Assembly (NCBI GenBank): GCA_965368515.1 | Contig: CBDUNF010000101.1 | Location: 1-12,057, forward strand | From: JAAETI01 sp965368515 | Lineage (GTDB): Bacteria > Actinomycetota > Acidimicrobiia > Spongiisociales > UBA5794 | Direction of reading: 5' to 3' | Length of the DNA stretch: 12,057 bases | Part shown: piece by piece, positions 5,559-12,057 of the stretch | How the letters are laid out: each line of letters starts with the position of its first letter | Numbering within the stretch: position 1 is the first letter of the stretch | The notes under the pieces: generated by a model | Databases searched by the model: none | What the model was told of the DNA's origin: nothing | The model's input: the letters and a program-made list of their open reading frames with translations, nothing else | Program-made: the position numbers and the translations under genes

Positions 5559-7469
5559 CTGCACGGCAGCGGCTGGTGGTCCTATGTCCGCTACGACGAG
5601 GACCTGGATCGCCCTGAGCTAAACCGAGTCCTCCTCCGACGCGTCCTCGGGTACGGTCTCGCCTACAAAAAGGAGATGGTGGTCGTCCTTGTCACGATCC
5701 TGATCATCTCTCTGCTGTCGGTGTTGCCTCCGTTACTGATCCGCGACCTGATCGACACCGCAATTCCGGACAAGGACATCGGTCGGGTGACGTGGCTCGG
5801 TGTCGGCATGGTCATGATTCCTCTCCTCAACGGAGGCGTTGGCGTGCTACAACGCTGGGCGTCGGCCTCTATCGGAGAGGGGATCATCTTCGATCTGCGT
5901 TGCCAGCTCTTTGGGCACCTACAGCGCATGTCGCTTGGCTTCTTTACGGCAACTCGCACCGGCGAGCTGATGAGTCGGCTCAACAACGACGTTGTCGGTG
6001 CGCAGCAGGCAGTCACCGGAACCTTTGTGACGCTGGCGGCAAACATCGTTTCGGTCACTGCGACCCTGGTCGTCATGGTCCTACTGGAGTGGCGATTGAC
6101 GGCGTTGTCGTTGGTGATCCTCCCTCTGTTCATCATGATTTCGCGCCGGGTCGGCAGGATGCTGCGCCAGATACGACGCGAGCAGCTCGAGGAGAACGCA
6201 GAGATGAATGCGTTGATGCAAGAGACGCTGGGCGTGTCGGGGGCCTTGCTCGTCAAGTTGTTTGGCCGCACGAAGTACGAAGACGAGCGGTTCCGCCAGC
6301 ACGCGCGCGAGGTTGCCGATCTCGGAGTGCGGCAAGCAACCATCGGACGCTGGTTCTTCATGGCGCTCGGTGTCATGAGCGCGCTGGGAACGGCCGTGGT
6401 GTTTTGGATCGGCGCCGTGCTCGTCATCAACGATGACACCGGTCAGCTGACAACCGGCCTCATCGTGAGTCTGTCGTTCTACCTAACGAACCTTTACGGA
6501 CCGCTATCGGGTTTGACCAATGCTCGCGTCGAGTTTGCGACGTCGCTCGTCTCGTTTGAGAGGGTGTTCGAGGTGCTCGATCTGGAGCACGAAATCTCCG
6601 AGAGTGCCGATGCGGTGGACGCAGGTTCGGTACGCGGTGAGGTGGAATTCGACGAGGTTTGGTTCTCGTACGGAGGCCAGCGGGGCTTACAAGCCATCAA
6701 GCGCTACGACTGGCGCAGCGTGACCGATGGCGATAGCGCTCCAGCCGACGAAGCCGCGAGCACCTGGGCCCTGCAAGGCGTCTCCTTCAGAGTCGAACCC
6801 GGCGAGCTGGTGGCCCTGGTTGGGCCCAGCGGTGCGGGCAAGACCACGTCGACCTATCTCGTGCCGCGTATCTATGACGCAAATCGTGGAGCGGTGCGTA
6901 TCGATGGACACGACGTCAAGGACCTGACGTTGGGTTCGCTCGCTGCTTCGATAGGCGTCGTTACTCAAGAGACCTACCTGTTTCATGACACAATCGCGGC
7001 CAACCTTCGTTACGCCCGGCCGGAGGCGACGGATGAGGAGCTGCAGCAAGCCGCAGCGACGGCCAACATCGACGAGCTGATCGACAGTCTTCCCGACGGC
7101 TACAACACCGTCGTGGGGGAGCGGGGCTACCGGCTTTCCGGGGGAGAAAAACAGCGAATCGCCATCGCCCGGGTGATCCTGAAGGATCCACGCATTCTGA
7201 TCCTCGATGAAGCCACCTCCCACCTCGACGCCCATGCCGAGGCACTCATTCAGGAGGCATTGGAAAGAGTGCTCGAAGGCCGCACCTCGCTGGTCATCGC
7301 CCATCGACTCTCGACGATTCTCGCCGCTGACAGGATCCTTGTGCTCGACGGTGGTCGTCTTCTGGAAGTCGGAAGCCATTCCGAGCTGCTCACACAAGAC
7401 GGTCTTTATGCGTCGCTCTACCGCACCCAGTTCAGCGGCAACGGCTCCGTTGCCGAGACGACGAACTAG
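5559..7469 (+). CDS. ABC transporter, fused permease and ATPase (exporter type), non-canonical start
   Basis: This is a half-transporter of the type IV/ABCB exporter family that would act as a dimer in the cytoplasmic membrane. Numbering from CTG 5559 it has 636 residues. The cytoplasmic N-terminus carries the conserved HGSGWWSYVRYDEDLDRPEL, followed by an ABC_membrane domain of about six helices (about 38-330). The ATPase domain shows A-loop FSY (Y371), Walker A GPSGAGKTT (422-430), Q-loop Q470, signature LSGGEKQR (526-533), Walker B ILILDEA (546-552), D-loop SHLD and H-loop H582. All catalytic residues are present. About 25 extra residues sit between the A-loop and the strand before Walker A. 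The conserved region upstream of the ATG at 5676 has no ATG, GTG or TTG, so CTG at 5559 (or ATA at 5556) is inferred as the start. Substrate is unknown. It is followed after 9 bp by a lipoprotein gene. Confidence 0.88.
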   Translation: MHGSGWWSYVRYDEDLDRPELNRVLLRRVLGYGLAYKKEMVVVLVTILIISLLSVLPPLLIRDLIDTAIPDKDIGRVTWLGVGMVMIPLLNGGVGVLQRWASASIGEGIIFDLRCQLFGHLQRMSLGFFTATRTGELMSRLNNDVVGAQQAVTGTFVTLAANIVSVTATLVVMVLLEWRLTALSLVILPLFIMISRRVGRMLRQIRREQLEENAEMNALMQETLGVSGALLVKLFGRTKYEDERFRQHAREVADLGVRQATIGRWFFMALGVMSALGTAVVFWIGAVLVINDDTGQLTTGLIVSLSFYLTNLYGPLSGLTNARVEFATSLVSFERVFEVLDLEHEISESADAVDAGSVRGEVEFDEVWFSYGGQRGLQAIKRYDWRSVTDGDSAPADEAASTWALQGVSFRVEPGELVALVGPSGAGKTTSTYLVPRIYDANRGAVRIDGHDVKDLTLGSLAASIGVVTQETYLFHDTIAANLRYARPEATDEELQQAAATANIDELIDSLPDGYNTVVGERGYRLSGGEKQRIAIARVILKDPRILILDEATSHLDAHAEALIQEALERVLEGRTSLVIAHRLSTILAADRILVLDGGRLLEVGSHSELLTQDGLYASLYRTQFSGNGSVAETTN

Positions 7470-7478
7470 CGTCGGGGT

Positions 7479-7943
7479 ATGACGAAAGTTTTCATTGGAG
7501 CGCTGGCGCTGCTGCTTGCGGCATGTGGATCCAGCGATGAAGTCCTCACAGATGAAGTCCCTACCGTTGCTGGCCCCGCCGTTACAGGTGTGTCCGGCGA
7601 CGAGACCTCCTCTGATGTCGACGATGTCGACGCGATCGGCTGCGCCGACGTCATTGACGCCACTATCGAGCTGGGGTCGACCGGGTTCAACTTCGACGTA
7701 ACCGTGTCGTCGGCCGACACAGGTTGGGACAAGTACGCCGATGCCTGGGTGGTCCGCGGACCCGAGGGTGAAGTCCTCGGCGAGCGTGTGCTAACCCATC
7801 CTCATGAGAATGAACAGCCTTTCACCCGCAGCCTCAGCGATGTCATCATCCCGAGTGGTGTCGACGAGATCACGATCGCAGCTCGTGATTCGGTGCTTGG
7901 CTTCTGTGGAAGCGTCGTGGTGCTAGAGGTTCCACGCTCATGA
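7479..7943 (+). CDS. Small lipoprotein of a conserved uncharacterised family
   Basis: This 154-residue protein begins MTKVFIGALALLLAACGSS, a lipoprotein signal with lipobox LAAC and lipidated C16. An acidic, Ser/Thr-rich linker follows (about 19-52, several Asp and Glu). The C-terminal 100 residues hold a recognisable conserved pattern, ADTGWDKYADAWVV, then GERVLTHPHENEQPFTRSL, then IPSGVDEITIAARDSV. I recall this in secreted bacterial proteins of unknown function. C55 and C143 could form a disulfide. The histidines in HPHE are a possible metal or ligand site, but that is speculation. The ATG is 9 bp after the exporter stop and its TGA overlaps the start of the Nudix gene by 4 bp (ATGA), so translation of these three genes is probably coupled. 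Confidence 0.85.
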   Translation: MTKVFIGALALLLAACGSSDEVLTDEVPTVAGPAVTGVSGDETSSDVDDVDAIGCADVIDATIELGSTGFNFDVTVSSADTGWDKYADAWVVRGPEGEVLGERVLTHPHENEQPFTRSLSDVIIPSGVDEITIAARDSVLGFCGSVVVLEVPRS

Positions 7944-8479
7944 CATACGCCGTGTGGGTGGATCAGCAATGGCTCGACGTGAGCGTTCCCGAGATGAGTG
8001 GTGAACCGTTGGTGGTTCCCAACGTCGCCGCCATCGTACTTTCGGTGGATCGAGACAAGATGTTGTTGCAGCGGCGCGACAAGCCCGGGGAGCCGGTTCG
8101 CGGCAGGCTCGAGGTCCCTGGGGGCCGATGGGGCGCTGGTGAGGCTCCCGAGCGGGCCGTCGCCCGCGAGGTTCGCGAGGAAACCGGTATTGAGCTGGTC
8201 GAACCTCCCGCCGGGACCGGGAGGATCGAGATCGCCGAGAATCGATCGTGCGGCTATGCCCGTCCGGTGGCCGTGGTAAACGGATTAGAAGGCGTCTACC
8301 CGTCGTTGCATGTCGTCTTTGAGTGCATAGGCTCCGGCGAGCCCATCGCTCAACCCGGTGAGACCGCCGACCCGCGGTGGTGGCCTATCGATGATGTTCG
8401 GACTCTGCTGAGTGATCACGCCGACCAGTTCGTAGATCAGACACGAGCAATGCTCGAGGTCTACTTCGAATTGGGCTGA
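7940..8479 (+). CDS. Nudix hydrolase
   Basis: This is a 179-residue cytosolic pyrophosphohydrolase of the Nudix superfamily, cleaving an X-linked nucleoside diphosphate or related pyrophosphate. The Nudix box is exact at residues 62-84: G62, then E68, then R76-E77, with metal-binding E80 and E81 and the closing T82-G83-I84 of the REVREETGI motif. Upstream, VPNVAAIVLSVDRDKMLLQRRDKPGEPVRGRLEVPGG forms the standard first strands, and RWWPIDDVRTLL near the end is the usual substrate-loop/helix region. The substrate cannot be assigned. The QRRDKPGEPVRGRLEVPGG style resembles general house-cleaning Nudix enzymes. The start ATG overlaps the lipoprotein stop by 4 bp. A cytosolic enzyme coupled to an exporter and lipoprotein has no obvious functional link, so this may be only transcriptional linkage. 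Confidence 0.92.
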   Translation: MTYAVWVDQQWLDVSVPEMSGEPLVVPNVAAIVLSVDRDKMLLQRRDKPGEPVRGRLEVPGGRWGAGEAPERAVAREVREETGIELVEPPAGTGRIEIAENRSCGYARPVAVVNGLEGVYPSLHVVFECIGSGEPIAQPGETADPRWWPIDDVRTLLSDHADQFVDQTRAMLEVYFELG

Positions 8480-8513
8480 GATGCACGTCCTCAGCGAGCG
8501 CCGCCAATCCGGC

Positions 8514-9029
8514 TCATGGTTGGTCCTGAGCATCCTGCTCGGTGGGATCGTGAGAACCGGGAGGGAGAACGAGCACCGGCCGTCCCGATTCGATCATGAC
8601 CCGGGCAGACACGCTCTCCCAAGCGGATTGGTCGAAGATCTGTCGAGTTGCCCCCAGCAGGACGACGTCGGCTTGGACCTCTTCTGCCAACTGAGAGATG
8701 GCGCGGGCCGCATCGCCGCCCTCACGGAACACTGTGGTCGATTCGAGACCAGATGAACGCAACGCCGCGCAGATTGGCTCCGTGAGGCGTTTGCCCCGCT
8801 CTTCGACGTAGCGTTGCATGATGGCGTCGTCACTGTCCTCTACCTCGTATTCCTCGGTGAGGGGGTGCCAACCCTCGGAGCGCAGAGTGTCGAGAAAACC
8901 ACGCGGAAATTCGATGACAGTCGTGACGGTGACCCGCCCACCATTGCCAAGAAGGTGGCGAGTGAACTCGACTGCAGGCTCCGGGCTTAGAACGCCAGTG
9001 GTGGCGATGAGCACATGCATGCCCAGCAT
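8514..9029 (-). CDS. Universal stress protein (UspA) family protein, probably not ATP-binding
   Basis: This 171-residue protein is a single Usp domain: MHVLIATTGVLSPEPAVEF at the N-terminus (the place of the usual D-x-S loop), a central helix with REGGDAARAISQLAEEVQADVVLLGA, and a C-terminal SARVMIESGRPVLVLPPG strand. The ATP-binding signature G-2x-G-9x-G-(S/T) is not matched. After G126 the sequence runs ATRQIF, lacking the second glycine, and W137-E138-S139 stands where G-S/T-V is usual. It is therefore probably a non-nucleotide-binding Usp. Three ATGs are possible (9032, 9029, 9020). GAGGA (complement of 9036-9040) sits 6 bases before 9029, which is why I chose it. The gene converges on the Nudix gene (34-bp gap) and diverges from the flavin-reductase gene (98-bp gap). 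Confidence 0.82.
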   Translation of the reverse strand: MLGMHVLIATTGVLSPEPAVEFTRHLLGNGGRVTVTTVIEFPRGFLDTLRSEGWHPLTEEYEVEDSDDAIMQRYVEERGKRLTEPICAALRSSGLESTTVFREGGDAARAISQLAEEVQADVVLLGATRQIFDQSAWESVSARVMIESGRPVLVLPPGSHDPTEQDAQDQP

Positions 9030-9116
9030 CATAGGTCCTCGGCGGGCTACGAAACCGATCGGACATGGCGCCGTGAACCATGACGGGTCTGCACCGTTAC
9101 GCTTGCCCTGAAGCCG

Positions 9117-9122
9117 AAGGAG
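9117..9122 (+). promoter_or_regulatory. Ribosome binding site of the flavin-reductase-like gene
   Basis: A perfect AAGGAG lies 5 bases before the ATG at 9128. It fixes that start against an earlier in-frame ATG at 9080, which would add 16 residues (MTGLHRYACPEAEGDV) lacking family similarity. Confidence 0.75.
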
Positions 9123-9127
9123 ACGTC

Positions 9128-9658
9128 ATGACAGAGCAACAGAATCCGGACATCGAAACCATCAACAAAGTCATGTGGCAGATTCCCAATGCACTCTGCC
9201 TGCTGGGGTCGCGGGCGGATGATGAATGGAATGGCATGACACAGAGTTGGATCTCTCAGGTTTCGATGAGCCCGGTGCTGATTGCAGCATCGGTTGACGC
9301 CAGCGCTGTCACCAATCGATTGATTCGTGCCGGAGGGGCGTTCTCGGTGAATCTCTGGGACCAGGCTGATACCCGGGTCTTCGTGAAGTTCTCGAAGCCG
9401 GCTATCAAAGACGGCGACGCCCTCAACGGTCGGGCAATCCGTGTTGGAGTGACCGGCGTGCCCATCTTCGTTGAAGCGGTCGCGTTCGCTGAGTGCACAG
9501 TTGTTGAGACTGTTGAGCTTGGTAGTCATGACCTCTTCATTGGGGAAGTTGTGGATGCCGGATTCCACGACGGGCGGGAAGGGACTCCCGTCGCCAGCAT
9601 GTCCGACACCCGCATGAAATACGGCGGTGTTCTGCGCAAAGGCCACATGAAGGACTGA
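9128..9658 (+). CDS. Flavin reductase family protein (FMN-binding split barrel)
   Basis: This 176-residue protein is a flavin reductase-like domain that binds FMN and usually passes NAD(P)H electrons to flavin or to a partner oxygenase. The family shape is clear. NKVMWQIPNALCLLGSR (13-29) opens the barrel, then NGMTQSWISQVSMSPVLIAASVD (35-57) forms the phosphate/isoalloxazine region. AFSVNLWDQ (71-79) follows. ELGSHDLFIGEVVDAGF (130-146) matches the conserved GDH.l.iGeV.d block, with G-S-H instead of G-D-H. The protein ends MKYGGVLRK. The length is typical. The SDR follows after 40 bp on the same strand, so the two are probably cotranscribed as an oxidoreductase pair. No monooxygenase partner is visible in the window. 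Confidence 0.88.
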   Translation: MTEQQNPDIETINKVMWQIPNALCLLGSRADDEWNGMTQSWISQVSMSPVLIAASVDASAVTNRLIRAGGAFSVNLWDQADTRVFVKFSKPAIKDGDALNGRAIRVGVTGVPIFVEAVAFAECTVVETVELGSHDLFIGEVVDAGFHDGREGTPVASMSDTRMKYGGVLRKGHMKD

Positions 9659-9698
9659 CGCTCTAGCATCGATTGACACACAGCGACGGAGGGAACCG

Positions 9699-10469
9699 AT
9701 GGACGTACGGATAGATGGCAAGGTCGCGCTTGTTACGGGTGGGAGTCGCGGGATCGGTGAAGCCATTGCAGCCGAGATGCTTGCGTCTGGGGCCGCCGGG
9801 GTCACGATTACCAGCCGGCGTGAGGAGAATATCTCCGCAGCGGCAGATCGGCTTGATGATGACCGCGTGCTCGCTCTGGCTGCGCGCGCCGACAGCGAAG
9901 CCGACGCCGCGAGTGCGGTTGCCAAGACTATCGAGCGGTTCGGGGGCCTCGACATACTCGTAAACAATGCCGGCACCAACCCGGCCGCCGGTGAGCTCGC
10001 CGCGGTCGACCTCGGCGCGGTGGGTAAGACATGGGAAGTCAATCAGCTGGGACCCCTGCTTTGGTCGCGGGCGGTGTGGGCGCAATCGATGAGTGACAAC
10101 GGCGGTGCCATTGTCAACGTGGCCTCTGTCGGGGGAATGCGAGTGGGGCCGTTCATTGGTGCCTACAACATCTCCAAAGCCGCCGTGATCCATATGACCT
10201 ATCAATTGGCTCACGAGATGGCGCCGACGGTGAGAGTGAATGCCGTCGCTCCGTCTGTGGTGCGGACGCGATTGGCCGCGGCGCTGTGGGAGGGTGTGGA
10301 AGAACACACGGCCAACGCTCATCCCCTCAAGCGGATCGGAGAGCCGCACGATATCGCCAATGCGGTCACATTCCTGGCCTCCGATGCAGCCAGTTGGATC
10401 ACCGGCGTTGTGCTGCCGGTGGACGGAGGCGTAACCGGAGCTGCGGCTGCGCCCGGGCTGGGTGGCTAG
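9699..10469 (+). CDS. Short-chain dehydrogenase/reductase (classical SDR)
   Basis: This 256-residue NAD(P)-dependent oxidoreductase of classical SDR type is probably soluble. The cofactor motif TGGSRGIG is at 13-20, NNAG at 89-92, and the catalytic tetrad is N115, S143, Y156 and K160 (YNISK). RVNAVAPSVVRT (179-190) and the terminal GEPHDIANAVTFLAS...PVDGG block are standard. A basic residue pair after the strand-2 position (TSRREE, R40-R41) suggests NADP(H) preference, as in many FabG-like enzymes. GGAGG 6 bases upstream of the ATG supports the start. The C-terminal tail (VTGAAAAPGLGG) is Gly/Ala-rich and about 10 residues longer than the core. The TAG stop shares the bases CTAG with the stop of the convergent DUF4032 gene. 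The substrate is not predictable. Confidence 0.92.
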   Translation: MDVRIDGKVALVTGGSRGIGEAIAAEMLASGAAGVTITSRREENISAAADRLDDDRVLALAARADSEADAASAVAKTIERFGGLDILVNNAGTNPAAGELAAVDLGAVGKTWEVNQLGPLLWSRAVWAQSMSDNGGAIVNVASVGGMRVGPFIGAYNISKAAVIHMTYQLAHEMAPTVRVNAVAPSVVRTRLAAALWEGVEEHTANAHPLKRIGEPHDIANAVTFLASDAASWITGVVLPVDGGVTGAAAAPGLGG

Positions 10470-11680
10470 TTGTCCGCAGCAATCTCATCGAGGGTGTAGC
10501 CCGGATATCCAACCTCAGCCCAGTGAATGTAGGCCTCGGCGCTCGGTACGTCACGTCCCTGGCCCGATGACATGATGAAGCGATGGTGGAGGAAGTCCGT
10601 GTAGGCCTGGACCGGTTCACGGTCGGGCACATCCTGCCTAATCCGCTCCAGGACCGGCTCGAACACCTGCACCCGCCACATCATTGCGGAGACGTCTTTC
10701 GTAGGTGCGCTCTTGTATGGCTCTCGGGCTCGGTGGTAATGCAGATCGGAGAGGATCTGACGGGCTTGATTCTCGGCCGCGTCGATCCTGGTGAGGCGGC
10801 GCAGACGACTCGAGTGATAGTTCCGGCCACCAACCTGAACAGTCATCCGGACTCTGTCGCCTCCTGACTCGTCGGGGTTGAGCGAGACGTCGCCCACCTC
10901 GAAGCCGAGGTCATTGAGACGTTGGATCCGGGCTCTGATCAGATGGCGCTCATCAGCGGCGATAACGGGGTCTACCTCCAGCTCCTTCCACAAAGCCTCG
11001 TAGCGTCGAATGACGTCGGTGCCGAAGCCGAGGTCGGCGTCATCGAGATCCTTGCCCTGGGAGGCGGCGATATCGGCCATGCCGCCGGCAACATTCGTCT
11101 CCATTATCTGTAGGTCGTCGTAGCGCTGGCCATCGGATAGCTGCTCCCGTAGCTCAACTGTCTCTGCGTCGATCATCAGCGCCTCGACGGCGCCGGCGTC
11201 GTAGCGATACAGAACATTCGACAGTGAGCAATCGCCCCAGAAGCAACCAGCAAGATGGAGCTCTACCAGGAGACCTGCGAACGCATCGAGCAGCTGAGTT
11301 CTGCGCACACCAAAACCGCCACCGTGGATGAGCTCTCGATAGGTGAATGTGAACGGGACAAACTCGGTGATGATCGCCGATGACCACTCCTCGTCGGGCG
11401 GTACCCAGCCGCGCTCGGCAACGCCGACCGGTGGGACGATGGGGCGGAGCCGCTCTCGGAGGGTCCGTAGAGAGTCGTACTCGTGATGAGCGAGGTGGCG
11501 GGGGAGTTCCTTGATCGCATAAAGGCCCTCGTCGTAGGACACAAAAACGATCGGATGGCGGTGTACACCGGTCGGCAGGGCAACGACCCGGTCGCCGTCC
11601 CACTCGGCAACTGACTTGTCCCAAGGGAGATCGAGGAAGTCCGGGTGGCCCGGTCTTATGGAAAGCGTCGGTATCGACAT
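10466..11680 (-). CDS. Kinase-fold (LPS kinase-like) protein with C-terminal DUF4032
   Basis: This 404-residue protein has two parts. The first (about 30-220) is a small-molecule or lipopolysaccharide kinase-like fold: ATP-lysine candidate K57 in LYAIKEL, a hinge ITEFVPF (104-110), a catalytic loop FWGDCSLSNVLY with D150 and N155, and a metal-binding IDAETVE with D171 in place of DFG. These residues look competent for phosphotransfer. The second part (about 225-400) matches what I know as DUF4032, an actinobacterial domain of unknown function, with conserved FLHHRFIMS and WAEVGYPGYTLDEIA near the end. The start is the ATG at 11680, where GGAG lies 7 bases upstream. An in-frame ATG at 11725 would add 15 residues without support. 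No cell-envelope or lipid genes adjoin it, so the substrate is unknown. Confidence 0.87.
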   Translation of the reverse strand: MSIPTLSIRPGHPDFLDLPWDKSVAEWDGDRVVALPTGVHRHPIVFVSYDEGLYAIKELPRHLAHHEYDSLRTLRERLRPIVPPVGVAERGWVPPDEEWSSAIITEFVPFTFTYRELIHGGGFGVRRTQLLDAFAGLLVELHLAGCFWGDCSLSNVLYRYDAGAVEALMIDAETVELREQLSDGQRYDDLQIMETNVAGGMADIAASQGKDLDDADLGFGTDVIRRYEALWKELEVDPVIAADERHLIRARIQRLNDLGFEVGDVSLNPDESGGDRVRMTVQVGGRNYHSSRLRRLTRIDAAENQARQILSDLHYHRAREPYKSAPTKDVSAMMWRVQVFEPVLERIRQDVPDREPVQAYTDFLHHRFIMSSGQGRDVPSAEAYIHWAEVGYPGYTLDEIAADN

Positions 11681-11868
11681 GTGCTGCTCCGCAAGGTCTG
11701 AAGAGGGGTGTCGTGCGCAGCCCAACTCGTGGCAACAACGACGCAGAAACCGTAGCAGGGGAGGTGGGGGCTAAATCCATCGTGTTTGCTGGCAGCGCGT
11801 GAAGGTCAACCGAAGAACGGCGCTCGCTCGAAAGCGGAACTGGCGGAGATGAGCGGTAAGGTTTCGCC

Positions 11869-12057
11869 ATGAGCAACAGCATGCAAGTTACCTTCGACGC
11901 CGCCGACCCCGCGAGTCTGGCCGCATTCTGGGCGGTGGCGCTTGGCTAGGTGGTTCAGCCACCTCCCGCGGGGTTCGAGTCGTGGGACGACTGGGCTACC
12001 AAGATGGAGATTCCCGAGGAGAACTGGAACGACGCCCGGGCGCTCATCGACCCCGAC
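11869..12057 (+). pseudogene. VOC/glyoxalase-like protein, 5' part, interrupted by an amber codon
   Basis: The frame from ATG 11869 reads MSNSMQVTFDAADPASLAAF WAVALG, then TAG at 11947-11949 (codon 27). It continues without change of frame as VVQPPPAGFESWDDWATKM and IPEENWNDARALIDPD to the window end. Both halves fit one VOC-superfamily (Glyoxalase_6-like) N-terminus, in which the stop position is normally an aromatic residue (LGY.VQ). A single change of TAT or TAC to TAG explains it. A GGTAAGG element 6 bases upstream suggests the gene was expressed. The rest of the gene is outside the window, so later damage cannot be judged. A base-call error or suppression of the amber codon are the alternatives. 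Confidence 0.7.

Noticed and set aside
6687..7397. 236-codon minus-strand open frame inside the ABC exporter
   Set aside because: It is antisense to the ATPase domain, whose Walker, signature and H-loop motifs are all on the plus strand.
11681..11868. Divergent gap between the DUF4032 gene and the VOC gene, searched for promoters, repeats and small genes
   Set aside because: I saw no convincing -35/-10 pair, repeat or RNA gene.
1..12057. Search for CRISPR arrays, insertion sequences, tandem repeats, tRNA genes and phage genes
   Set aside because: No regularly spaced repeats, transposase motifs, terminal inverted repeats or tRNA-like sequences were seen by reading.

Overview
The window looks like chromosomal DNA from a free-living, moderately high-GC actinobacterium. 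Class Acidimicrobiia is a reasonable guess, but that is inference from gene content. The pointers are a SerC of the mycobacterial/actinobacterial type, a kinase-like DUF4032 protein, a BaxI_1-type Bax inhibitor, a lipoate-ligase relative carrying the actinobacterial GEYCPG...GGVI pattern, an ABC exporter with a GWWSYVRYDE-type N-terminus, and lipoproteins with LLAAC lipoboxes. The genes are tightly packed on both strands and the longest gap is about 200 bp. I see no rRNA, tRNA, CRISPR array, insertion sequence or phage gene.

Layout. (1) Bases 1-534, minus: the N-terminal part of phosphoserine aminotransferase. Its homology ends abruptly near base 46-54, where an SDR-like reading appears on the other strand. 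(2) 586-1791, plus: a class I (AspC-type) aminotransferase, divergent from serC. (3) 1792-4722, minus: a lipoyl-ligase family protein, a Bax inhibitor-1 family membrane protein, and a 398-aa protein that fuses a complete type II 3-dehydroquinate dehydratase to a complete alpha/beta hydrolase. (4) 4805-8479, plus: lipoprotein, ABC exporter, lipoprotein, Nudix hydrolase. The last three are tightly coupled (9-bp gap, then a 4-bp ATGA overlap). (5) 8514-9029, minus: a divergent UspA-family protein. (6) 9128-10469, plus: a flavin-reductase-like protein and an SDR oxidoreductase, probably one transcript. (7) 10466-11680, minus: a kinase-fold plus DUF4032 protein whose stop codon shares the palindrome CTAG with the stop codon of the SDR. 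(8) 11869-12057, plus: the start of a VOC/glyoxalase-like gene interrupted by an in-frame amber codon and cut by the window edge.

Taken together this is mostly housekeeping and accessory metabolism: serine, aspartate and shikimate-pathway enzymes, lipoylation, an efflux/export system with lipoproteins, Nudix clean-up and flavin/NAD(P) redox. It is not a single dedicated system. The most unusual item is the AroQ-alpha/beta hydrolase fusion, in which both active sites appear intact. Next are the amber-interrupted VOC gene, the ABC exporter with no ATG/GTG/TTG start upstream of its conserved N-terminus, and the apparent chimeric junction at the left edge.
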